Shown piece after piece: positions 8,841 through 18,015 of a DNA stretch of 64,000 nucleotides. Both the position numbers and the translations under genes were made by a program. The DNA is from an uncultured delta proteobacterium (GTDB lineage: Bacteria; Desulfobacterota; Desulfobulbia; Desulfobulbales; Desulfocapsaceae). The notes beneath the pieces were generated by a model that was given only the letters and a program-made list of their open reading frames with translations, had not been told where the DNA came from and searched no databases. Within the stretch, counting starts at the first letter, position 1. Each line of letters opens with the position of its first letter. Location: assembly GCA_903875445.1 (NCBI GenBank), contig CAIQWD010000114.1:33865-97864 (forward strand), in the 5' to 3' direction.

Positions 8841-10226
8841 TTAAGCAGATCCCAGTTTTTTGCGGAGGGTCATGCGGTTGATGCCAAGGAGATGGGCGGC
8901 CTGTACCTGATTGCCTTCACAGAGATCCAGGGCTTTTTTTATCAAGATATTCTCAACTTCAGTAAGAAGATGTTTGTATGGTTTTGACTCATCGGCATGA
9001 ATGAGGAGATCGATCTGTTTGTTGACAGCTTGCTGAAAACCTTCTTCACCGGCAACGGGAACTTCGGAGAAGGAGAAGTCTTCCTTGCCGAGAATCGTCG
9101 AGCGAGCGAGAACGATAGCTCGACGAATGGTGTTTTCCAGTTCGCGAATATTGCCGAGCCAGGCATGTTTCATCAGTTTCTTGATGGCATTGTCGCTGAC
9201 TCCCGTCACCGGCGGGGCAACCTGTTTGCCGTAGCGAAAAAGAAAATATTGCACCAGCTCGGGAAGGTCGTTGAGACGCTGGCGCAACGGGGGAATGGAT
9301 AAGGTCAGAACATTAATCCGGTGGAGCAGGTCGAGACGAAATTGTCGTTCGGAGGCCAGATGTTCAAGGTTCCTGTTGGTTGCGGCGAGTAAGCGGACAT
9401 CGGTTTTCAGTTGCTGATTGCTTCCCAGTCGCTCAAAAGTTCCATCCTGCAAAACCCTGAGGACTTTTGCCTGGGCCGCAAGAGGTAACTCGCCAATCTC
9501 ATCGAGAAATATTGTTCCCCCGTGGCATTGTTCAAATCGGCCGATCCGTTGTTTACCGGCACCCGTAAAGGCACCGGTTTCGTAACCAAAGAGTTCGCTT
9601 TCCACTAATTCGAGCGGCAAGGATGCGCAGTTGACGACAAGAAAAGGACGAGTATTTCGTTTACTATGTTGAATAATAGCACGGGCTGCCAGTTCTTTCC
9701 CCACTCCGGTCTCGCCGGTGATGAGAACAGGCAGATCTGACTGGGCAATCTGGCCGATTTTTTTGCACATTGAGAGGATCGCCGGACTGGTACCGATAAT
9801 ACACTCTTTATCGTTTGCACCCTCCTGCCAAAGATGGCCGCAATCACAGTTGAGTTTGGCCTGCAATTTGGAGGCATAGAGAGCTTTGGTGAGGATATCA
9901 CGGAGTTCGGCATTATTGAATGGTTTGGCAACATAGTCGAAAGCGCCGTCTTTCATGGCCTGCATGGCGGATGCTGAATCGGCAAAGGCAGTAACCATTA
10001 TCACCGGTAATTGCGGGTTGCTGATTTTTATATGGCGTAGGGCGGTCAAACCATCCATCGTCGGCATGCGAATATCCATGAGCACGACTGAAGGTTCATC
10101 CCGGGCAATTTCCTCCAGTGCCTGCATGCCATTTTCTGCGGTACGAATGGTGTATTCTTCACCAAAAGTTCTTTCGAACGCGTAACGAACCGCTTTTTCG
10201 TCGTCAACCACAAGGAGAGTTGTCAT
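8841..10226 (-). CDS. NtrC-type sigma-54-dependent response regulator
   Basis: A 461-residue regulator with three domains: receiver (1-120; phosphoacceptor Asp in VVLMDIRMP, Lys in VAKPF), AAA+ ATPase (about 140-370; GETGVGKE Walker A, GAFTGA sigma-54 contact loop, FLDEIGEL Walker B) and a Fis-type helix-turn-helix at the C terminus (NQVQAAHLLGINRMTLRKKL). Phosphorylated dimers would form a ring and open sigma-54 promoters. It overlaps the kinase gene by 23 bp and sits next to a sigma-54 promoter for ttrBCA, so it is very probably the activator of that operon. Confidence 0.93.
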   Translation of the reverse strand: MTTLLVVDDEKAVRYAFERTFGEEYTIRTAENGMQALEEIARDEPSVVLMDIRMPTMDGLTALRHIKISNPQLPVIMVTAFADSASAMQAMKDGAFDYVAKPFNNAELRDILTKALYASKLQAKLNCDCGHLWQEGANDKECIIGTSPAILSMCKKIGQIAQSDLPVLITGETGVGKELAARAIIQHSKRNTRPFLVVNCASLPLELVESELFGYETGAFTGAGKQRIGRFEQCHGGTIFLDEIGELPLAAQAKVLRVLQDGTFERLGSNQQLKTDVRLLAATNRNLEHLASERQFRLDLLHRINVLTLSIPPLRQRLNDLPELVQYFLFRYGKQVAPPVTGVSDNAIKKLMKHAWLGNIRELENTIRRAIVLARSTILGKEDFSFSEVPVAGEEGFQQAVNKQIDLLIHADESKPYKHLLTEVENILIKKALDLCEGNQVQAAHLLGINRMTLRKKLGSA

Positions 10227-11643
10227 AGGGCAAGGTGAGGATAAGGGTTGTACCTTTATTTACTTCAGACCGTATATCGAGATGACCTTTATGCTTTTGG
10301 GCGATGTTCCAGGCAACCGATAAACCCATACCGGTACCATTTTCCTTGGTAGTGAAAAAGGGATCAAAGATATATTTAAGGTTCTCTTCGCTAATACCGC
10401 AACCGGTGTCGTTTATGGTGCATTTCAGGGTGTTTTCGTCGCCTCTGGTGATAATTGTCAGTTTCCCCCCTTGCTGCATTGATTGCAAGGCATTGAGTAA
10501 GCCATTCAACACTATCTGCTTGATTCCTGCCGCATCTACGTGAATGGAAGAAAGATTGTCAGCGAGTTGCTTGTGTATGGTTATACCCGATTTTTCAATT
10601 TTAAGACGGGTAATAGCCAGGACATCCTCAACGAGGCTATTAAAATCGGCTTTTCCTGTTTGGATTTGTGTTTGCCGAGCTAAATGCAGAAACTGCGAGA
10701 CCGTCGAGTCAATTCTACTGATTTCGTCAATGATTACCTTGAGGTCTTCCCCTTGAACGGCTTCCTCCTGCTCACTTGCTCTTTGGATGAGCATTTGAAT
10801 AGAGGTTAACGGATTTTTTATTTCATGGGCCAGCCCTGTGGCAAACTCGCCAAGGGCATAGAGCTTTTCCGTTCGAACTAGATTTTCTTGGGCTGCGGTA
10901 ATCTCATCGACAAGCTGTTTTATCCGCAACGACATGATATTGAAGGTCAATCCCAATTCTCGAATCTCGCCGATACCTCTTTCCGGGACGAGCACGCCAA
11001 GATTTCCCTTACCGACCTCATGGGCCGCTTGATTGAGGAGTAAAATCGGGCGGAATAAGGAACGGGCCATCCATAACCCGGCAAAAGTGCCGACAACAGC
11101 AATGAGTATTGTTGCTATCCATACGGTTTGTTTCGAGGCGAGGATGGTTTTATTCAGGTAGCTGACGGTGAAACCAAGTCGCAGATAGCCGATTGTGCCA
11201 ATTTTTGAGGATATGATCGGCATGAGGATATCCAGAGGCAGTTCGTTGCTGCTTTCACCGACATCTCGCAGCACTATGAGCCTGTCTGAAGGCAAAAGTG
11301 ACGGATCGAGGCTTTGTATTGCGATCTCTTCGCGCCCCTTTGCAAACAATTTCTCTCCTCGATCATTGTATACCTCGCCATAAACGAGCAAGGTATCTCT
11401 GGCTGAAAGATAGGAAGAAAACAGCTCATGGAGCTTGTAATCTTCTTGGTAAAGCAAGGGTTCGATTATCTGATTGGATAAGATTTCTCCCAGCTGAATT
11501 GCTCGCGCCCGCAAATCGTCCTGCAGGATTTGCTGTTCATCTCGTAAAACCAATGAGGCCACCGCCACGGCAGTAATCAGCACCGTGGCCACAATGGAAA
11601 GGGAAAACCTCAGTGCTATTCGTTCATGGAATTTAACCGGCAA
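10204..11643 (-). CDS. Membrane sensor histidine kinase, partner of the ttr regulator
   Basis: A 479-residue kinase: N-terminal membrane span, periplasmic domain (about 35-170), second span (VWIATILIAVVGTFAGLWMA), HAMP linker, HisKA with the H-box LAHEIKNPLTSIQ, and a HATPase domain with N, G1 (DTGCGIS) and G2 (GTGMGLSV) boxes. The start codon is TTG at 11643 with AAGGAG six bases upstream. It follows a periplasmic binding-protein gene and overlaps the regulator gene. The three-gene order binding protein, kinase, NtrC-type regulator resembles AioXSR of arsenite oxidisers; the signal is presumably the enzyme's own substrate. Confidence 0.9.
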   Translation of the reverse strand: MPVKFHERIALRFSLSIVATVLITAVAVASLVLRDEQQILQDDLRARAIQLGEILSNQIIEPLLYQEDYKLHELFSSYLSARDTLLVYGEVYNDRGEKLFAKGREEIAIQSLDPSLLPSDRLIVLRDVGESSNELPLDILMPIISSKIGTIGYLRLGFTVSYLNKTILASKQTVWIATILIAVVGTFAGLWMARSLFRPILLLNQAAHEVGKGNLGVLVPERGIGEIRELGLTFNIMSLRIKQLVDEITAAQENLVRTEKLYALGEFATGLAHEIKNPLTSIQMLIQRASEQEEAVQGEDLKVIIDEISRIDSTVSQFLHLARQTQIQTGKADFNSLVEDVLAITRLKIEKSGITIHKQLADNLSSIHVDAAGIKQIVLNGLLNALQSMQQGGKLTIITRGDENTLKCTINDTGCGISEENLKYIFDPFFTTKENGTGMGLSVAWNIAQKHKGHLDIRSEVNKGTTLILTLPYDNSPCG

Positions 11644-11790
11644 AAAACGCTCCTTTTTAGTGCCTTAGAAATTCATTTCTTGTTTTAAAAATGAATTTCG
11701 TGAAGGTACTTATACTCCCTCGTGGGGTGTTGGAATTCTCCAAGTGAACAACCCGGGACTTTTGGTATTTACAGGCACACCGGCCTGCGA

Positions 11791-12657
11791 CTATTCTATA
11801 ACATTCTTCTGACGTAGCACTGCTGAATGATAGAGCTCGGGATGAGGCAAGGCGAAGCCATCCATCTCCAAACTTTTAAGCACTTTCATGCCCTCAGGAT
11901 CTTTATCCATAGCGAGAAATATTTTGATAAGTCTCATTTTTAGAGCAGGTGTCAGTCCCGGCGGCACAACAACGGGCGGCATGCCGAAATCCTCTGATTC
12001 TTCAATAACCTTTAATTGCCTAGCAAAGGAATCCGGCTTTTGCCGCAGCGCATCGAAAATAAGGCTATCAACAGCCGCCGCATCGGCAATACCTGTGGCC
12101 ACGGCTTCAATCGATTTATCATGACTTGCGGTAAAGAAAGTTTTCTTGAAAAAATTTTTGCTGAGAAAGCCTGCCTCGTTCAGCCGCGCCGTCGGGTAAA
12201 TTTTTCCGCTGAGTGAAAGCTGATCGGTAAAGGCGAAGACACTGTTTTCGAGGTCAAAGAGAGACGTTGCCGCCTTGTCCTTTTTTACAACAATATATGA
12301 GCGGTATTGGGTTGCTCCCTTAATAATTGGAATAACAAGAAGTTCGAGGTCAAAAAGCTTCCTGCCGGCAAGGTACCCACCGGTACAGGTAAATGCCAAT
12401 TGAATCTGTTCTTCGGCAAGCAAGTCATTGATTTCATGATATGTCCGCCGTTGTTTCAAGACGACGGGCTGCTCCAGTTTCAATGAAAGGTAGTTGCCGA
12501 ACTGAGAGAAATTAGCCAGTGTGTCTGCTGGAGAAGCCATTGCTGAAACCGCAAAGAAAAAAGGTGTCTTGTCGTCGTTGTTCTGACTCCGAGCTATTTG
12601 TGGAAGAAGAGTTGCGGTAAATATTAATGCTATGGCTAATATTCTTATAAAAAACAT
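11791..12657 (-). CDS. PhnD-like periplasmic oxyanion-binding sensor protein
   Basis: A 288-residue protein with a Sec signal peptide (MFFIRILAIALIFTATLL...ARS). The rest has the fold pattern of PhnD/TtrS-sensor type periplasmic binding proteins: SPADTLANFSQFGNYLSLKL near the N terminus, IQLAFTCTGGYLAG in the middle, and VVPPGLTPALKMRLIKIFLAM near the end. No ABC transporter genes lie nearby; instead a histidine kinase follows, so it most likely acts as the ligand-binding partner of that kinase, as AioX and the N-terminal half of TtrS do. The start at 12657 is chosen for its GAGGG site and signal peptide rather than the longer open frame. Confidence 0.75.
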   Translation of the reverse strand: MFFIRILAIALIFTATLLPQIARSQNNDDKTPFFFAVSAMASPADTLANFSQFGNYLSLKLEQPVVLKQRRTYHEINDLLAEEQIQLAFTCTGGYLAGRKLFDLELLVIPIIKGATQYRSYIVVKKDKAATSLFDLENSVFAFTDQLSLSGKIYPTARLNEAGFLSKNFFKKTFFTASHDKSIEAVATGIADAAAVDSLIFDALRQKPDSFARQLKVIEESEDFGMPPVVVPPGLTPALKMRLIKIFLAMDKDPEGMKVLKSLEMDGFALPHPELYHSAVLRQKNVIE

Positions 12658-12695
12658 AACGGTGCCCTCTTTTCGTAGAAACAACACGGGGACCG

Positions 12696-13298
12696 TCATC
12701 GGCAGCCCCCACTTTCTTCCTCATCTTGCAGAATGTTATCCAGGCGCTGCAGCAGCAGGCTTACCGCCTTCTCGGTATCGAGCCGCCTGAACTGGCAAAT
12801 CAACAGTTCCTCCGGATACTCGAACACCTCTTTCTGGTGCAGATAGATCTTCCAGTTGCCGTCGGAAACGGCTGCCGGGTCCTGTGCCCGCTTTGCCAGA
12901 CGAGTTTTAATAATTTCCTCGCGGCAGCTGCACATGACGAAAACCACCCGAGCCCGGCGTTCCAAGCGCATCAGCAATCTCTCCCGTTCCGCCCGAGCCT
13001 GATACGATCCATCAAGAACCACGCAGGGTACCGCCACATCATCCAGGGCCTTTTCGGCAAAACTCAGCAGGGCGTCATAGGTTAAACGGGTAAATGCCGG
13101 CGAATATATGCCTTCGGCGATCCCTTGCGCACGGGGTTCGCAAGACTCCATCCCCGCCAGATGCTTTCGCACCACATCGGTATTGCAAGAGGGGAAACCG
13201 TGTTTTTCGGCCCAGGCCCTGGCTATAAAACTCTTGCCCGAGGCGACCAAACCGAAAAACACCACCACCCTCTTCGTCACTCTCCCCTCATGTTTCAT
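12696..13298 (-). CDS. P-loop kinase/ATPase, C-terminal partner of an APH-like protein
   Basis: A 200-residue nucleotide-binding protein with Walker A FGLVASGKS near the N terminus and a nucleoside-kinase-like layout (VVLDGSYQARAERERL, later VMCSCREEIIKTRL). It matches the ATP-binding half of two-domain proteins in which an aminoglycoside-phosphotransferase-like half comes first. Here the halves are separate genes that overlap by ATGA at 13295-13298. The ATG at 13298 is used because of this coupling. Substrate unknown. Confidence 0.75.
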   Translation of the reverse strand: MKHEGRVTKRVVVFFGLVASGKSFIARAWAEKHGFPSCNTDVVRKHLAGMESCEPRAQGIAEGIYSPAFTRLTYDALLSFAEKALDDVAVPCVVLDGSYQARAERERLLMRLERRARVVFVMCSCREEIIKTRLAKRAQDPAAVSDGNWKIYLHQKEVFEYPEELLICQFRRLDTEKAVSLLLQRLDNILQDEEESGGCR

Positions 13299-14332
13299 AG
13301 TCTTCCGGCATATTCCTCGGCCAGCTGAAAATAGCGTCCGGCGCTGTGCGACCAACCTTCGGCGGCACTGGCATCGATTGCGGGATCGGCTGCGGCAAGC
13401 AAGCCGACCTTGCCCCGCACGTAGGCCCGATAGCATTTATAAAAATCGAGCATCTGCAGCAAGCCGGTGTCTTCGGATCTCTCGATAAAATGGTCGATAA
13501 AAAAGTTGCTGAGGGCGTGAAGGCCGTGGAAATCGAGATCCATGGCGAGAAACGCCAGGTCGGCGCAGGTATCGATACAGCGAAGGCGATCATTGAACTC
13601 AAGACAATCAAAAATATGGATTTTGCCGGTATCTGCCAGGCAGATATTATTGGAATACAGATCTCCATGGCAATCGCGGATGCAGCCGGCGTTCATCCGT
13701 TCGGCAAACAGCTCTTTCCGGCGGAGAAAGGCGTCGGTACCTCGTTTGATCCGGCTAAACCGCTCGGAACTGAGGGGTGTGCTGCCGAGAAAGCGCTCGG
13801 TCTCGGCAAAATTACTGGCGATTGTCCGGGCTACGGCCTCCGCCCTGCCGTTGTTCCGCACCTCTTGCCCCTGCTCGGCCCGGCGGTAGAAGGGCACGAG
13901 AATATCGACGATCAAGGCAAGATGCTCAGGCCGCAAGCGACCGGCGGCAATAACCCGGTTCAACATGCCGTCTTCCGGCAAACGAGCCATCTTCACTCCG
14001 TATTCAACTCTTTCACCCTCGCCCTTCAGCCTGAAGGATCGCCCTTCCCGACTCAGCCACACGGTTTCCAGATATATCTCCGGGCAGAGCCGCCTGTTTA
14101 AAAACAGCTCCCGCTCGCAATAAAACTGCCTTTTCGCCAGGCTGGAAAAATCGACAAAGCCAAACTTCACAGGCTTTTTCCACTTATACACATAGTCACC
14201 GGCAAGAGTCACAAAGGAGATATGGGTCTGCAGCAACTGCACCCGATCGACCGGATGCGGGTAGCTGTCCGGTAAAAGAAGATGCTCGACATATTTGGGC
14301 AAGATGCTGGTTTTAAATGTTTTTTCAGACAT
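13295..14332 (-). CDS. Aminoglycoside-phosphotransferase-like kinase
   Basis: A 345-residue protein with the eukaryotic-like kinase fold of the APH family: a Lys in the YVYKWKKPVKFGFVDF segment, the catalytic loop CIRDCHGDLYSNNIC (HGDLxxxN) and the metal-binding IFDCLEFND. In most genomes this domain is fused to the P-loop domain encoded just downstream. The start at 14332 has GGAGG upstream; an alternative ATG nine codons earlier lacks one. Despite the name, proteins of this two-domain type are not known as antibiotic-resistance enzymes. Substrate unknown. Confidence 0.8.
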   Translation of the reverse strand: MSEKTFKTSILPKYVEHLLLPDSYPHPVDRVQLLQTHISFVTLAGDYVYKWKKPVKFGFVDFSSLAKRQFYCERELFLNRRLCPEIYLETVWLSREGRSFRLKGEGERVEYGVKMARLPEDGMLNRVIAAGRLRPEHLALIVDILVPFYRRAEQGQEVRNNGRAEAVARTIASNFAETERFLGSTPLSSERFSRIKRGTDAFLRRKELFAERMNAGCIRDCHGDLYSNNICLADTGKIHIFDCLEFNDRLRCIDTCADLAFLAMDLDFHGLHALSNFFIDHFIERSEDTGLLQMLDFYKCYRAYVRGKVGLLAAADPAIDASAAEGWSHSAGRYFQLAEEYAGRL

Positions 14333-14469
14333 ATCCAGGTATTGCCTCCAGTCACCCATGCATTATTTACATTGCTCTTATTATAATGATAGTGCGATTT
14401 TTGAAAAAATGTTCAAGTTATTTCGCAACTGCTCTTCATTCCAAATCGCTTTGAAAAAACTGCCGACCC

Positions 14470-15405
14470 TTGAAAATCGAACGACTGCTGACCATTACCG
14501 TGCTTCTCCTCAACCGGCGACGGGTGACTGCCAAAGAACTGGCGGAACGTTTTGAGGTTTCGGTGCGAACCATCTACCGAGACGTAGAAACCCTAAACGG
14601 CGCGGGCATCCCGGTTATATCGAACCAGGGCCATGAGGGTGGACTGACTATTCCCGACAACTACAAACTCAGTCGCCAACTCCTCACCTTTGACGATATG
14701 CTGTCGATCCTAACAACGCTGCAAGGTGTCAACCGGACCATGCAGAACAGCGATTTGCAGCGGGTCATCGAAAAGATTACCGCCCTTATTCCCGAAGAGA
14801 AAGAATCGCAATATCAAAACCATGCCGATTCCTTTGTCATCGATATCAACCACTGGGGAATGGCCGATCTCCAGAGAGAAACCCTGCAGAAGGTTCACGA
14901 GGCAGTGGGCAGATCGCTGCTCCTCGGCTTTTCCTATACCGGAGCAGATGGCCGGAAAAGCCTTCGCCTCGTTGAACCGCATACCCTCGTTTATAAAAAC
15001 TTCACCTGGTACCTCCTGGCCTACTGCCGAAACCGCCTTGATTTTCGCTTCTTTCGCCTGTCACGGATGCGAGAACTTGCGCCCAATCAGGGACATTTCG
15101 TAAGGAGGCAAGTGGGCCCCTTAAGCCGGTTTACCGACCCGGACAGCCGCCCCTTGGTGGAACTCATAGTAAAATTTATACCAGCCATCCGGGTAAAGGT
15201 TGAAGAGCACTTTTCCCCGGCACAACTACAGTATTCAGCAGATGGGGCGATCATCGCCACCATGACCTTTCCTGAGAATCCTTGGATTCTCTCATTTCTT
15301 CTCAGTTTCGGCAGTGATGCTGAAATCCTTTCCCCTCCCCGCTGGCGAGAGGCAATAGAAAAGAAAATAACAGAAATGCAAAAACTCTATAGTAACTTGA
15401 CATAA
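14470..15405 (+). CDS. WYL-domain transcriptional regulator (YafY type)
   Basis: A 311-residue regulator: DeoR-like winged helix at residues 5-60 (AKELAERFEVSVRTIYRDVETL), then a WYL domain (about 140-220; LLGFSYTGADGRKSLRLVEPHTLVYKNFTWYLLAYC) and a WCX-type tail. The start codon appears to be TTG at 14470 without a clear ribosome site. It is divergent from the APH-like gene and heads a run with GyrI-like and DUF3795 genes. WYL domains sense small ligands; the ligand here is unknown. Confidence 0.85.
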   Translation: MKIERLLTITVLLLNRRRVTAKELAERFEVSVRTIYRDVETLNGAGIPVISNQGHEGGLTIPDNYKLSRQLLTFDDMLSILTTLQGVNRTMQNSDLQRVIEKITALIPEEKESQYQNHADSFVIDINHWGMADLQRETLQKVHEAVGRSLLLGFSYTGADGRKSLRLVEPHTLVYKNFTWYLLAYCRNRLDFRFFRLSRMRELAPNQGHFVRRQVGPLSRFTDPDSRPLVELIVKFIPAIRVKVEEHFSPAQLQYSADGAIIATMTFPENPWILSFLLSFGSDAEILSPPRWREAIEKKITEMQKLYSNLT

Positions 15406-15442
15406 TGGTGTCACAGCCATCTGCTATTCTCTGCTCCGTAAA

Positions 15443-15464
15443 GCCTGGGAACAAAATCCCAGGC
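15443..15464. repeat. Perfect hairpin between the WYL and GyrI-like genes
   Basis: GCCTGGGA (15443-15450), six-base loop, TCCCAGGC (15457-15464). There is no T-run after it, so it may be an attenuator or RNA-stabilising stem rather than a full terminator. Confidence 0.5.
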
Positions 15465-15493
15465 ACACCAAATTCAACCGGAGAAAAGATGCG

Positions 15494-15943
15494 ATGGAAA
15501 GGGTAAAAAGAGAAGGTTTTTCGGTAAGCGGCATATCCATACGAACCACTAACAAAGAAGAGATGGACCCGGAAAAAGGCAAAATTGCCGGACTCTGGCA
15601 GGATTTTTGGACCATCTGCAACAAGGCAGGGCAACAACCAACGGTCGTATATGGCATCTATTCGGACTATGCCTCGGACCAACATGGGGAATTTGATGTA
15701 ACCGCCGCTGTTACCGGTGATTTCCCCCATGTCGAGCAAAGGGAAGTGAAGATTCCGACCGGTAACTACCTCAGGTTCGTAAAGAATGGACCATGCCCTG
15801 AAACGGTCATAGCACTTTGGCAGGAGGTCTGGGATTTTTTCGTGCAGAATGAGACCCCAGAGCGTACCTATCTGTTTGACCTTGAAGAGTATACCGGCCC
15901 CGAATCAGTGGCTATTTTTATCGGAATAAAGGAGGAGGTATGA
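15494..15943 (+). CDS. GyrI-like / effector-binding domain protein
   Basis: A 149-residue stand-alone AraC-type effector-binding (GyrI-like) domain: an early beta strand (GFSVSGISIRTTN), central YGIYSDYAS and the later strand-helix unit IPTGNYLRFVKNGPCPETVIALWQEV. Such single-domain proteins bind small hydrophobic or cationic compounds and may act with a neighbouring regulator. It follows the WYL regulator and overlaps the DUF3795 gene by ATGA, suggesting joint expression of all three. Confidence 0.75.
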   Translation: MERVKREGFSVSGISIRTTNKEEMDPEKGKIAGLWQDFWTICNKAGQQPTVVYGIYSDYASDQHGEFDVTAAVTGDFPHVEQREVKIPTGNYLRFVKNGPCPETVIALWQEVWDFFVQNETPERTYLFDLEEYTGPESVAIFIGIKEEV

Positions 15944-16287
15944 ATCTTGTCGGAAAAAGCGAACTCGTCGCCGCCTGCGGTATTTACTGCGGCGCATGTC
16001 ATCGATACACAAAAGGATCGTGCCCCGGCTGTGCCGAGAACACCAAGGCCACCTGGTGCAAGATACGAAGCTGCACGAAGGAGAAAGGCTACCACACCTG
16101 TGCCCAGTGCACTGACTTTGCCGACGTCCAGACCTGCCGGAAATTCAATAACATTTTCTCGAAATTCTTTGCCCTGGTCTTCAGGTCGGACCGCAAGGCC
16201 TCGCTGGCGTTGATTAGAGAAATTGGAGTAGAGGCCTATTCCCAAGAAATGGCGGACAAGAATTTACCGGTGCTGAAACGACGATAG
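15940..16287 (+). CDS. DUF3795 cysteine-rich protein
   Basis: A 115-residue protein with ten cysteines in the first half (CGIYCGACHRY, CPGCAENT, CKIRSCTKEKGYHTCAQC), the pattern of DUF3795 proteins common in anaerobes. The cysteines probably bind metal or an Fe-S cluster; the function is not established. The start overlaps the stop of the GyrI-like gene (ATGA), with a GGAGGAGG ribosome site inside that gene's end. Confidence 0.8.
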   Translation: MNLVGKSELVAACGIYCGACHRYTKGSCPGCAENTKATWCKIRSCTKEKGYHTCAQCTDFADVQTCRKFNNIFSKFFALVFRSDRKASLALIREIGVEAYSQEMADKNLPVLKRR

Positions 16288-16708
16288 CCTTTTATCCGGT
16301 GGGGAGAGGAAGGCAATCAGTTGTCTTCTCTCTTTTTGTTCGAGGGGCCGGCAAATGACACGGCGATCGCGGCGTAACTGGCCAGGTATTCCTTTACCAA
16401 TTGCCGTCGTTGTGACACTTTTAGTCGCCAATAGCAGGGGCTGAGCATCAAAATGCTTATTGCTTCTTGTGGTTTCATCTCTTCCCTCCCTGGAAAAGAT
16501 TGTTGTGGTATTCTGCTTATCGGTCGTTTCCGGGAATTTCTTTACCAGACGCCTGCTGGGACTATAATAAACATGACCTGCCATTACGACAGGCTTTTTC
16601 TCTTATGCAGCCGTTTGCTACAACCTCCCGATTTCCCTTGCCTGGGAGGAGCGCTCCCTTTATTGTGGCCGAAACCGTCCCTATCCCCTTAACCGAAAGG
16701 CCGCACTC
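16288..16708. other. 421-bp gap with a possible promoter
   Basis: No convincing gene. A possible sigma-70 promoter for the aminotransferase gene is TTTACC (16541-16546), 16 bp, TATAAT (16563-16568). A small CCTG/CAGG stem followed by TTTTT lies at about 16578-16597. A short minus-strand frame here has no ribosome site and no family features. Confidence 0.4.
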
Positions 16709-17887
16709 ATGTTTTTTTCCACTAGGTTACCCAAAAGCCTCGAACCGAACCAATTCACCAAGATTCTTGAAGAAAAAAGGGCAACCGGAGCAAAAATCCT
16801 CGATCTCACCCAAGCAAATCCGACAACCGCCGGTTTTGCCTTTGGTCCCGCTTTCCCCATTTCTCCCGCCGACGAACCGGCAAAGGGTTACGAGCCCTCG
16901 GCCCAAGGCCTGCTGGCCACTCGCGAGGCAATCGGCGAATACTACCTGAACAATAACCATGGCCGCATCGACAGCGACGACCTGCTGCTCACCGCCAGCA
17001 CCAGCGAGGCCTACAGTTTTTTACTGAAGCTTCTGACCGATCCCGGCGACGAGATTCTCATCCCCGCTCCCAGCTACCCGCTCTTTGATTTTCTTGCGAC
17101 CCTCGAAAACGTCAGGCCAAGTCGCTATATGCTGCGTGAGGACACTGCAGGTCATTGGCGGATAGACTTCACCTCCCTCGAAGGGGAGATTTCCCGGCTG
17201 ACCAGGGCCATTGTCGTGGTCAATCCCAATAACCCGACGGGCTCCTACATGACTGCCGACGAACTGCAAAGACTCTCGGCTCTCTGCCTGACCCATGACC
17301 TGGCGCTGATCGTTGACGAGGTGTTCCTCGATTACAAAAACCCCGGCAGCTCAGCGACACCCATCTCGGCAATTGCCGGCAACACCGCCCTGACCTTCAC
17401 CATGAGCGGTCTCTCCAAAGTCCTGGCCTTGCCGCAGGTGAAACTCAGCTGGATCCACGTAAACGGTCCGGAGCCGCAGAAGACCATGGCAAAACAGCGT
17501 CTGGAATTTATTGCCGACACCTATCTCTCGGTAAACAGCATGATCCAGCATGCCGCTGGGGCGCTCTTCTCCTGCCAGGAGGGGGTTCAAAGGGAGATTC
17601 TCGCCCGCATCCGCACCAATGAGACCTTGTTGCAGTCGCAGACGGGGCTCACGCCTGCCCTTCGCGAGGGCGGCTGGTACGCAATCCTCAACCTGCCCGA
17701 AACCATCGGCGACGAACAATGTTGTCTCGATCTTTTAAGGGAATCTGCTGTACTTGTCCATCCCGGTTTTTTTTATGACTTTGTCGAAAACAATCGCATT
17801 GTCGTCAGTCTGATAACTCCGGAAGAGGATTTCCGCCTGGGCCTTCTTCTGCTCCAGGACTACTTCAATTCCCAGCACAGAATATAA
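16709..17887 (+). CDS. Class I/II PLP-dependent aminotransferase
   Basis: A 392-residue fold-type I aminotransferase. Visible features: substrate/PLP-binding APSYPLFDFL, VVNPNNPTGSYM (Asn and Pro of the conserved NPNNPTG), VDEVFLDY (Asp to the PLP nitrogen) and SGLSKVLALPQVKLSW with the Schiff-base Lys. Specificity (alanine, aspartate or other) cannot be set from these motifs. It stands alone, with AAGG before the ATG. Confidence 0.88.
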   Translation: MFFSTRLPKSLEPNQFTKILEEKRATGAKILDLTQANPTTAGFAFGPAFPISPADEPAKGYEPSAQGLLATREAIGEYYLNNNHGRIDSDDLLLTASTSEAYSFLLKLLTDPGDEILIPAPSYPLFDFLATLENVRPSRYMLREDTAGHWRIDFTSLEGEISRLTRAIVVVNPNNPTGSYMTADELQRLSALCLTHDLALIVDEVFLDYKNPGSSATPISAIAGNTALTFTMSGLSKVLALPQVKLSWIHVNGPEPQKTMAKQRLEFIADTYLSVNSMIQHAAGALFSCQEGVQREILARIRTNETLLQSQTGLTPALREGGWYAILNLPETIGDEQCCLDLLRESAVLVHPGFFYDFVENNRIVVSLITPEEDFRLGLLLLQDYFNSQHRI

Positions 17888-17986
17888 TTGCCTTTCCGGC
17901 AATACCGGATCGAACCGCAACTTATCGCGGTGTCTCTATTTTTCATTCCACTCGAACAAACAATAATTAATGAATGTAATGCACAT

Positions 17987-18013
17987 AATAATTATCGTTT
18001 TACGATAATTATT
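17987..18013. promoter_or_regulatory. 12-bp palindrome next to the DUF2975 promoter
   Basis: AATAATTATCGT (17987-17998), loop TTT, ACGATAATTATT (18002-18013), a perfect dyad ending two bases before the -35 box at 18016. It is a good candidate binding site for the HTH protein encoded downstream (18760-18972). Confidence 0.5.
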
Positions 18014-18015
18014 TC

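Noticed and set aside
16264..16584. Minus-strand frame of 106 codons between DUF3795 and aminotransferase genes
   Set aside because: No ribosome site, overlaps the end of the DUF3795 gene, composition unlike a protein; treated as non-coding.
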